From contig MNCI01003767.1 in assembly GCA_015680685.1 (NCBI GenBank), positions 438,202 through 502,201 on the forward strand: a stretch of 64,000 nt of DNA, read 5' to 3'. The notes beneath the pieces were generated by a model. The model made no database searches. It was not told where the DNA came from and saw only the letters and a list, made by a program, of their open reading frames with translations. Source of the stretch: Gnetum montanum (Eukaryota; Streptophyta; Gnetopsida; Gnetales; Gnetaceae). The position numbers and the translations under genes are program-made. Within the stretch, counting starts at the first letter, position 1; each line of letters begins with the position of its first letter. Positions 58,301 through 64,000 of the stretch are shown here, one piece after another.

Positions 58301-61300
58301 GATCTAGGCCAGGCCCTTCCTAAGGAAGTTGAATAGCTTAAGGTACAATTGTAGTCTTCCCTTCTAACTGCTCTACTAGATATTGTCAAGGCTTGAATGA
58401 TGAAAAAGAGATTAAGGGTTGGGAGGTTAATAAAGGCAACCAAACCTTATGTGATTTCTCTAAAAAAGAAATAAATCCGAAAAATCCTTCCAAACATCTG
58501 TATTTGTTCACAATCTTAAGTTTTTAATTATTTAGCTGGAAAGTGTAATATGTTTGATTAGTTCCACAAATTAGCATTTTTGTTTTATCAACACACTTTG
58601 AATTTTGTATGTTCACAGAATTTTTCTAAGTGATGCAGCCCTGCTTTTAACTGTTTCTGAATTTGTAACTAGTGCTACATAATCTGCAAAGATTAAAAGT
58701 CACATACATGACTGATTCACTTTAATGGCATAATTTGTAAATACCTCTTTTATATAAGCACACAAATATGTGCTAACCTTGATCTGCTCTCCATTCAGTA
58801 TTTTTAGTTCACAGCTTATCTGATGCATTCTTTGTGATTGGAAGTGGGATCTGTTTTTTGGAAGTTTTAGTGGAAATGGGGAAAAAAAGAAATTAATTAG
58901 CCAGTCAATAAAAGCAAGAATATTTTCCCTGGAACCCATATTATCAAGGTTATGACAGTTAGTCATAACCTTAACAAATACACAAACAGAGTTATTTCTC
59001 TGCAAACTTCAATGTTTGAGCTTCAAATCATTTCATCATAATCCTAGTCTTATCCTGGAGTTGGCTATAATTAATTTTTTTGCTGTCTTCCCTAATATTA
59101 AAAGCCAATTAACATTATACCTAAATCTTCGAGATCTTTCTTAATTTTTGCATGCCAAGTATGTTTTGACTTTGTTATTTTCCTTCAAATCATTTACAAG
59201 AACGCAATGATTACTTTACACCACTCCGATTCTAATAAAACACAGTTTCTGACAACCATGCGATTTGTAAGCTTTTTGGATTTTTTTTTCTGGACACAAA
59301 AAGAACTTTTGGACTTTTTTCTGGACACATAAAAATAATGGTTTTAATAAAGTGTCTTTTTACAACCATGTGGAGACCATGAGAATGTGGGGATTTATTG
59401 GACATAAATCAGTTCAGTAATTTCTTTTATATAACTCAGTTTGAGCCTTATGAGATTAAACTTGTGACCAGCAGGATGCAAGTCATAAGTCTTAAATATA
59501 AAAGGATCATCTGGAACATTAATGCTTATCCTGCCAAGTAGGATCCTGGGAGGATCCCGGAGTGTTTATAGATGAGCAAAAGCATAATCTCTTTGAGTGG
59601 CTGTGTTCAGGCTCAAACCTATGTCTTCTGACTTGAGAAGATACCTTTGTCATTAAAAGAAAATCCTTCATTGTATTCATTTCTTTTAATATCCATTAAT
59701 GTGTTGGTGCAGCGAACCTTATAGATTAGGCATATATATGATTTTCTGAATACTATTTCTAGCAAATAATCATGCCATGTGAATGTATGTCTGCTATGGC
59801 AACTGTGGAGGAGAAACCTTTTAAGCCTTGTTTTTGCATTGTAAAGTTTGCAACTCATACTTCTATTTTGAGATGTATCTTTCATATCTCAAACTTAGTC
59901 TCGGGTATGTAGTTTATGCAGTTCCGTAATTTTTCATATTTCAGCCCTTTGTTTTAAATTTTCTTGCAAAAATTGATAAACAATGTCACAATTTAACATG
60001 GTACCTGGAGGTATCTTAAAAATATAAGAATAAGAACTATGGTGTCAGGTAGACAGCCGGCTATAATAAGGCATCATCAAATTCTCTGCCTTCCTTAATC
60101 ATCAGCCCATCATTAGATGGGATAAAGGCACCAAGATGATGTTGAATGACACAATTTAAAAATACAAAATAAATAAATAAATAAATAAATAAACAAATGA
60201 ATAACTAATTCATTCTGGTGGTGGTAAATGAACTCAATTGCAACTGATGACGAATTTAGTATGATTCGAAATGTCTTGCAAAGGAAAAATATGCAAGCTA
60301 TGGATGATACAATGTCTGTTCCTAGTAGCTTATATTTTCTTCTAAGCATTCCCTGTTCTTAATTACGTCTTGCTTCTCTGAACATAATAATAAAATGACA
60401 AGTTCATACTTACACAAATGACACATATGCAGTTTAGCTTAGTGTTGAACATGGACACCAGTTGTGAGTTGTTTTGCAAAGATTTCCCTTCCATGCAGAT
60501 GACAATTTTCTAGACAATGAACATTGCTCAATCAAAACAGAGTTTGGACAGCAGTAAATGAACCACAAAATTCATTGTTGAGGAAAAGTTGAAATTTCAA
60601 AATTATCGAGTTTGTGATTGTAAGAAAGGTTATCATAAACTTCCTATTGGGCTGCTACATAATGTCAACAAAATTCTATCTGAAGCCAATACTTGATTTT
60701 GTGTTTGGTCTTGTTGACATGACATGTAAAATTCACTGATACAGCTCCTGTTGCTTAAAGAGTTTATGATGCAGATTTTAGCTTCATTAATTTATTATTC
60801 CAATATGTTGCAGGATGGGCACAGTGAAGTTGTTCAATCAATGTTGGATGAGCGGGCAAAGACAGCTGAAGCATGGCACAAAGAAGCAGCAAGAAAATCG
60901 CATGTTTTAAAACCAGCTCAACCCATCACATGTGCAAGGTTTGCCATGGATGTACTTGAAGGGAGAGCAAAGCCTTCTCAAGTACATGAACACAAACATC
61001 AACCTTTGATATTTGGCCCTACAAGTATGCTAAGTAGAAATTTGACAGAAAGAGAGCAGATTGCAGCACAAGTTTTTCAACCTGGTCACAGGTAATCATT
61101 TGCTCACCTTGGCAGAATAGTTGTCGCATATAAAAACCAAAATATCATGTTATTAGAGTAAAGTTTGCAAAACATATAAATATTACTTGATCAACTCTGT
61201 ATATTTGAGGGATTTTAGTTTCATTGCTCCATTAATGAGAGAAATATAAAGTCTGCCTGGTGCAGAAACTCATGGGAGTATTCATTTGATTTAATTCTCC

Positions 61301-62696
61301 AAATATTGTTTAACCTTTGTTTTGCAAAATTATTTCTTACAAATTATCTTTGCGATTTAGTCAGTGAGGCATAGCACACTTGGTTAGAGCATGCTGAATA
61401 TCATGTTATTAGAGTAAAGGTTGTAGAACACATAAATATTACTTAATCAACTCTGTATATTTGAGGGATTTTAGTATCATTGCTCTATTAATGAGGGAAA
61501 TATAAGATTTGCCTGTGTAGAAACTCATGGGAGTATTCATTTGATTTATTTCTTCAAATATTGTTTAGCCTTTATCTAGCAATTATTTCTTACAAATTAT
61601 CTTTTTGACTTAGTAATTGAGGCATATCACACTTTGGTTAGAGCATGCTGCTTGTGAGTTGCAAGTTGCTTTTTGGATTTCAACGGTTGCTTGTGAGTTG
61701 TCAACTCCTTTATCGACTTTAATGGTCAGCCGATATAGATGGGATAAAGTCACCATCATTATGATGACATTATTGTTCTAGTTTAGTGCTGTTGCTTTAC
61801 TCTCTTCATAGTTAGCCGCTGCATTTTCCATTGTAATTTTCATTCAATGTCAATTTCTCACTTTCTAATGTTTTTTTTCTCTGCTTAGATTCTTGCGGGT
61901 GATACCATCTTAAAAACTATCATTTTAGGAGGCATTAATGATTGGCATCCTTGTGTCAAAAATTGATTTTATTTGTCTTAATATTTTCTAAACTAATGCT
62001 ATTATAGAGAAATTTATGTTTTATATTTTGGAAGGATAAGTAGTGCTATTCCTACATATTATAGGTTCTTTAGGGCCTTTTTAAGACTTACATGTGTAGC
62101 TCTAGTATGATGAAAAGTAATGTGCTTTGAGACATAGCTTAACTAAATCTTCTTCAAAGAGTATGTGGACTGTCTGTTCTTGGCTTCAAACATGATCTAG
62201 AATCGCTTTTACTTTCGTGCTATATTTATGGTTCCAGGCAAACCTTGTATAAATTGTTTCATTTTTCAACTCGCACTGAATATTACGTGCTCTTTCCCCC
62301 CGCCCCAACTTCATCTAGGCTACCCCGCCCCAACTTCATCTAGGCTACCCACCAGGAGTATTGAGGAAGCAAGTTTGCAAGAAATAAATTGTTTCATTTT
62401 TCAACTCATTGAATATGACGTGCTCTTTTTTCTTTTTTCATTTTTTTTTCAACTTCACTAGGCTACCCACCATGAGCATTGAGGAAGCAGGTTTGCGAGA
62501 AATGCAGATGATGAATAAATGGCAAGAAAATGTTAAAAAGCAAATAGAAGAGGCAAATTCTTCTTGGGTAAATGATGACAAAAGAGATGATACATCTGAT
62601 GATGAGGCTGCTGAAATGAAAGCTAGAGCTTGGGATGACTGGAAGGATGAAAACCCTCGGGGAGCTGGCAACAAGAAACTAACTCCGTGTGGTTGA
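43235..62696 (+). CDS. TAP46: PP2A-like phosphatase regulatory subunit TAP46 (alpha4/Tap42 family)
   Basis: Nine exons splice into a 397-residue protein (the Arabidopsis protein has about 405). All introns are GT-AG; introns 1-7 are phase 0 and intron 8 is phase 2. The protein has the TAP42-like N-terminal helical region (MTLPALFEQARQIH; LGLFSPNESKDDI; DLKYLLVSFYLGELTER) and a basic KIARFKRQKAAE motif at 138-149. An acidic EDDSEEEREAWL motif spans exons 5 and 6. Next come KPAQPIT and HQPLIFGP in exon 8, an acidic helix, and the conserved end GAGNKKLTPCG. TAP46 binds catalytic subunits of PP2A, PP4 and PP6 in the cytosol and nucleus and works downstream of TOR kinase. No in-frame stop or shift is seen, and transcription through about 10 kb of intronic repeats is required. 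The start is the first in-frame ATG; TTG at 43154 extends the frame but is not needed. Confidence 0.95.
43334..45872. other. TAP46 intron 1 (2.5 kb)
   Basis: It begins GTGATG and ends CTTCTTGCAG. It contains a SINE near 44015-44115. Apart from that I recognise nothing in it. Confidence 0.85.
44015..44115 (+). repeat. tRNA-like SINE copy in TAP46 intron 1
   Basis: AGTTGGTTCAGTGTAGATTA, then a B-box-like GGGTCTGATTCCCAC at 44073-44087, then a T-rich tail. It is more diverged from the other copies, so it may be a second SINE type. Confidence 0.45.
45873..45995 (+). CDS. TAP46: TAP46 exon 2 (residues 34-74)
   Basis: Acceptor CTTCTTGCAG|GAC, donor CTG|GTATGT. Encodes DKLNKACDMLHRCQAMIGQL and onward to DLKYLL, phase 0 at both ends. 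Confidence 0.95.
45996..46342. other. TAP46 intron 2 (347 bp)
   Basis: AT-rich, begins GTATGT and ends ATATGTTAG. No repeat recognised. Confidence 0.9.
46343..46429 (+). CDS. TAP46: TAP46 exon 3 (residues 75-103)
   Basis: Acceptor TATGTTAG|GTT, donor AAG|GTATCT. Encodes VSFYLGELTERIHASDRLQ and ten more residues, part of the helical repeat that carries the family's conserved YLGELTE-type motif. Confidence 0.95.
46567..46671 (+). CDS. TAP46: TAP46 exon 4 (residues 104-138)
   Basis: Acceptor TTGTTTAG|AAT, donor AAG|GTAGGA. Encodes NFIARCENYELVPKEEMEML and onward to AARRAKK. The preceding intron 3 is 137 bp. Confidence 0.95.
46672..46973. other. TAP46 intron 4 (302 bp), mostly SINE
   Basis: Begins GTAGGA and ends CTTTTGTAG. 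A SINE fills the middle and ends about 30 bp before exon 5. Confidence 0.85.
46765..46945 (+). repeat. tRNA-like SINE copy in TAP46 intron 4 (best preserved)
   Basis: CAATGAGGTGTTAACTTAGT, GAAGGAGTCTTGGCTTGG, then GGTTTGATTCCACTAG (46830-46845) as B box. An A run at 46856-46867 follows, then a 3' body with GATCCAAGGGGTCTCAGTGG, a tail also seen at about 48417-48440. The order of A-box, B-box and non-tRNA tail is that of a tRNA-derived SINE. Confidence 0.65.
46974..47135 (+). CDS. TAP46: TAP46 exon 5 (residues 139-192)
   Basis: Acceptor TTTTGTAG|ATT, donor GAG|GTGAGA. Encodes IARFKRQKAAESKLQEIKER and onward to the acidic VLEDDSEEERE. Reading through the donor meets a stop at 47247-47249. Confidence 0.95.
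49965..50275 (+). pseudogene. RTE-type LINE reverse transcriptase C-terminal remnant
   Basis: The plus strand reads RPIILYDAKCWPMKKHQA, stop, then VVEMPMLRWMLGVTRKDQIN and an L.ESLEAALIDDR segment. These are the conserved motifs after the RT fingers and palm in RTE-clade plant LINEs (YxAxCW, MLRWM). A second copy is at 53540-54110. Confidence 0.7.
50276..50585 (+). repeat. RTE-tail tandem array, first part
   Basis: The block AAGAGGTAGACCAAAGCATA...GGTTTGCTTGCATAAAGAAA...GATTGAGGATTAATA...ATAAAGTTTTAATTTGACTA, a unit of about 240 bp, is present one and a half times here. More copies lie after the N gap. Confidence 0.75.
50730..51340 (+). pseudogene. GC-rich LINE ORF2 C-terminus with zf-RVT domain
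   Basis: One frame reads GWQWLVLWLQRPHRDLVPW, IWRGRLPEKIKFFLWLL, then CPTCGGAAETTLHFARDCPR (Cys-x2-Cys, His, Cys) and, across the G/C run, LLLWVAWKARNNFIFWQQ. This is the end of a plant L1-type ORF2. Two TAG codons (50819 and 51013) interrupt it. Confidence 0.7.
51341..52731 (+). pseudogene. GC-rich Athila-like accessory ORF fragments (coiled coil)
   Basis: 51341-51661 reads PTFEPDYAAFQEFEELWQLV and then FFRGREIWVTEATIASCLGA, which resembles in layout the first third of the accessory ORF at 20063-19350. After non-coding and G-rich sequence, 52132-52731 holds a Glu/Arg/Gln-rich coiled coil in one frame broken by TAG at 52360-52362, ending with a HELICPNCACRQ cysteine cluster. The relation to the Athila third ORF is by resemblance of order and composition and is tentative. 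Confidence 0.4.
52766..52879. other. assembly gap (114 N)
   Basis: Undetermined bases between a GC-rich end (GGGGGGGCGCGCCC) and an A run (52880-52900). The true content and size are unknown. Confidence 1.
52880..53530 (+). repeat. RTE-tail tandem array, second part
   Basis: Three further copies of the RTE-tail unit start at about 52903, 53078 and 53334 with AAAGAG.TA.ACCA. They differ in length because the segment between GAATCAAA and the next unit is shortened in the first. C-rich linkers (53051-53073) join two copies. Confidence 0.75.
53540..54112 (+). pseudogene. RTE-type LINE 3' end remnant
   Basis: The plus strand shows SFMVQNVDVLKRI and MLRWM-like motifs (53735-53815), then HKGRPWIKKDIEDLGFNAYL (53964-54023) and the tail GGATAAGGCTAGAATGATGA near 54083. 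This is the native 3' end from which the tandem tail units derive. Confidence 0.7.
54793..54888. repeat. 46-bp tandem duplication
   Basis: CTTTATTCATTC.TTCATAAACTAAC.TCTATTTAAAGGACTCTT occurs twice in a row with two differences. Confidence 0.85.
56597..56632 (+). CDS. TAP46: TAP46 exon 6, 36-bp microexon (residues 193-204)
   Basis: Acceptor TCTATAG|GCG, donor AAG|GTAATA. Encodes AWLTTISLALCK, which continues the acidic EEERE of exon 5 as in other TAP46 proteins. Only 12 codons, between a 9.46-kb and a 217-bp intron, phase 0 on both sides. Confidence 0.92.
56850..56918 (+). CDS. TAP46: TAP46 exon 7 (residues 205-227)
   Basis: Acceptor TATTTAAG|GCG, donor GAG|GTAATT. Encodes AFDLLDGLKKEEELVSAMAN and NVE. 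Confidence 0.93.
57300..57615 (-). pseudogene. RTE-type LINE fragment, endonuclease-RT linker
   Basis: The minus strand reads KIQDNSCFKQWQQSRKQRYK, then FYEKLGTKEGKNSKY, stop, and IRSIKSDDKRILFADKEI. This is the linker between endonuclease and reverse transcriptase that in RTE-clade elements has LxTKEGE and a VLxxDxEI motif. Confidence 0.65.
59025..59215 (-). pseudogene. RTE-type LINE 3' end fragment
   Basis: The minus strand reads KSKHTWHAKIKKDLEDLGI, parallel to the KGRPWIKKDIEDLGF of 53964-54023, followed by ATAGCCAACTCCAGGATAAG and ACTAGGATTATGATGA, like the tail near 54083. It is a separate copy from 57300-57615, because its 3' end lies upstream of that fragment. Confidence 0.6.
60160..60195. 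repeat. (AAAT)n microsatellite
   Basis: About nine units of AAAT/AAAC. Confidence 0.9.
60814..61091 (+). CDS. TAP46: TAP46 exon 8 (residues 228-320)
   Basis: Acceptor TATGTTGCAG|GAT, donor CACAG|GTAATC. Encodes the most conserved block, with AEAWHKEAARKSHVLKPAQP, CARFAMDVLEGRA, HQPLIFGP and REQIAAQVFQPGH. It ends two bases into the codon for Arg320. Confidence 0.95.
61092..62461. other. TAP46 intron 8 (1.37 kb)
   Basis: Begins GTAATC and ends AACTTCACTAG. It holds a 256-bp tandem duplication and a duplicated copy of its own 3' end plus the start of exon 9. Confidence 0.85.
61141..61650. repeat. 256-bp tandem duplication in intron 8
   Basis: AATATCATGTTATTAGAGTA starts at 61141 and 61397, and both copies end ...GGTTAGAGCATGCTG (61396 and 61650). 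The GGCATA.CACACTTGGTTAGA string at the end resembles the 5' A-box part of a tRNA, but no B box follows. Confidence 0.9.
62251..62510 (+). repeat. tandem duplication of the intron 8/exon 9 junction (decoy exon)
   Basis: AAATTGTTTCATTTTTCAAC starts at 62251 and 62386. Each copy continues through GAATAT.ACGTGCTCTTT, an acceptor CTAG|GCTACCCACC and the first ~40 bp of exon 9. In the first copy a 25-bp piece is itself doubled, giving acceptors at 62318 and 62343 besides the used one at 62461. The decoy reads LPTRSIEEASLQEI against LPTMSIEEAGLREM in the real exon, then runs into intron sequence. Confidence 0.9.
62462..62696 (+). CDS. TAP46: TAP46 exon 9 (residues 320-397, stop)
   Basis: Acceptor TTCACTAG|GCT; stop TGA at 62694-62696. 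Encodes LPTMSIEEAGLREMQMMNKW, an acidic stretch with DDEAAEMKARAWDDWKDENP and the conserved GAGNKKLTPCG end. Choosing 62461 rather than 62318 or 62343 as acceptor is required to reach this end. Confidence 0.95.
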
Positions 62697-63760
62697 TGTA
62701 AGATACTGCAGCAGTGTTGAGTGCTAAGTTGTCCGCTTTATGTGTTCTGTAATCCACTGTTTCTTTCAGTGTCTAAAAATATCAAGTACTCATTAAAGCT
62801 GAGAAAAGGAGATTAAATTTTCTTTGTGGCAATGGTAAGTTCGAATGCTTTACTTTACTGGTTTGATTTATCATTCTTTATGGTTTCTTGGCCATTTAGA
62901 AAATTTATTGCATCCTTTTCTTCCACTATGAATTGCAATGCAAGTTTGACATTTTGAATGTCAAAATTTCCTCGATTGGTCAATATGACCCAATACTCAT
63001 GGTAAAAAATAATCCTCCTACCGTTTTATCTTATTAAAAAAATAGATACTATATTGTACTGATAATATCTTATTTAAAAAAAAATAGATACTATATTGTA
63101 CTGATAATATGGATGAAAGCTTTCTACAATTTACACAATTGTAATGCGGTTTCTGATATATAATGGGCATAAATTTCTTAAAAGTAAATGGAAATTATGA
63201 ACATAATACCGACCCACCTTTCAAGGTCTAGTAGTTCTACAAAACGATTTATCAGATTGATATAATTACTTGCACACGTAAAGAAATGTGTTTCGATATA
63301 TTTATCTTAATATTTGCAAAAAAAGTAGTAACTCATGATTAAGGACTTTTAGTATGCAGTCTATTGGCAAAATAAATATAGGAAATAAGATTATTTGGCT
63401 GATGCTGCCCACTCGTTTATCCTTTTCACACGTATTTTACTCCTTTTTGCATATTTTTCTGGTATTGAAAAAAGCTACAATTGTGAAAGGAGCATTGCTG
63501 GGGACTTCTGTGATGGAATGTGTGAATACTCGTTCAGAATGATAGAACTGCATTGTGTGCGAATTGTATTACAAAACTTCATGACGTAGGTGACTTTTTA
63601 AAGACTAAAATATTGATATTTTTGCAAACTAATTTTAGATTTAAAAGGTAAGGAACTTTAAAACCAATTACGAGTTTCTTACAAGATGGTGATGAGCAAG
63701 AAAATTTTAAATATTATTTTAAAATAATAATAAATAAAATCATAAAATTGTACTTTTTCT
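62697..63760. other. TAP46 3' UTR and downstream sequence
   Basis: No clear polyadenylation site; ATTAAA-like hexamers occur at 62794 and 62813. A 46-bp near-perfect tandem repeat (AAAATAGATACTATATTGTA at 63039 and 63085) follows. The open frames near 63354-63589 show no family pattern. Confidence 0.45.
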
Positions 63761-63764
63761 AACG

Positions 63765-64000
63765 ACAGTAGTAGTTTAAATGGTAAGTTTTTGGCTTGGT
63801 AACTTAGGTTAATGGTTTGATTGTACTAGGATACACTAGAGTTATAAATTTTTTAAAACATTCTATAAAGGAATTCTCAAATTAGTTTGATAGATCTAAG
63901 AAATATCACTACATATAATTAAATTCCAATTTCATATTTGAGGATAGGAGGATGTGAAATCTCAGTTCCAATTTCATATTTGAGGATAGTAAGGATGTAA
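63765..64000 (+). repeat. tRNA-like SINE copy at the window end
   Basis: TAGTAGTTTAAATGGTAAGT, TTTTGGCTTGGTAACTTAGG, then ATGGTTTGATTGTACTAGG, and a tail with AGATCTAAG.AATATCACTAC matching the one at 46900-46925. The end holds a doubled TTCCAATTTCATATTTGAGG (63925 and 63964). It may continue past the window. Confidence 0.55.

Larger units (their letters stand above)
56919..60813. other. TAP46 intron 7 (3.9 kb)
   Basis: Begins GTAATT and ends TATGTTGCAG. It holds two antisense RTE-type LINE fragments and an (AAAT)n run. The rest is AT-rich without recognised genes. Confidence 0.85.

Overview
The window looks like nuclear DNA of a land plant with a large, repeat-filled genome. It is AT-rich, carries very long introns and is packed with decayed retroelements; a gymnosperm is my best guess, but that is inference from intron size and element content, not proof. 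I find only one gene that looks intact: a nine-exon, plus-strand gene for a TAP46/alpha4/Tap42-type regulatory subunit of PP2A-like phosphatases (ATG 43235, stop 62694-62696, 397 residues). Almost everything else is dead transposable element.

Layout. 1-1556: 3' end of a plus-strand Athila-like Ty3/gypsy element with its 3' LTR. 1557-8340: old, mostly unreadable repeats, with antisense LINE ORF1 remnants and three minus-strand tRNA-like SINE copies. 8345-42402: one plus-strand L1-type LINE that has been split repeatedly. Between its ORF1 and ORF2 sits a minus-strand Tekay/Del-like chromovirus (9213-33948, target duplication CCTCT/CCTCC). That chromovirus carries, inside its 5' LTR, a 13.2-kb minus-strand Athila-like element (16125-29346, duplication ACAAT/ATAAT), a solo LTR of related type (30490-31287, duplication CTAGT) and probably one more insertion (about 32723-33812). 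Further along the LINE, a second repeat (36692-41179, duplication TAAGAATG) interrupts ORF2; it is itself interrupted by a 3.3-kb segment (37473-40776) holding a broken expansin-like gene copy. The LINE ends in an A-rich tail at 42402.

42403-43234: a repeat fragment, a SINE and the presumed promoter/5' UTR of TAP46. 43235-62696: TAP46. Its fifth intron is 9.46 kb and holds RTE-type LINE remnants, a tandem array of RTE tails, and a GC-rich block (about 50586-52765) bounded by homopolymer runs and a 114-N gap that may be misassembled. Intron 7 holds two antisense RTE fragments, and intron 8 a 256-bp tandem duplication plus a duplicated, decoy 5' end of exon 9. 62697-64000: 3' UTR, downstream sequence and one more SINE.

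A recurring theme is the way the elements have died. The Athila gag frame stays open in phase for about 1.86 kb apart from TAA/TAG codons at positions one C-to-T change from CAA/CAG, and the same holds in the other elements and the expansin pseudogene. This is what long silencing by cytosine methylation followed by deamination would leave. I did not find a convincing unknown defence or metabolic system. The most interesting items are the exon-9 decoy, the dated nest of insertions, the accessory third ORF shared by the Athila-like copies, the SINE family and the captured expansin fragment.
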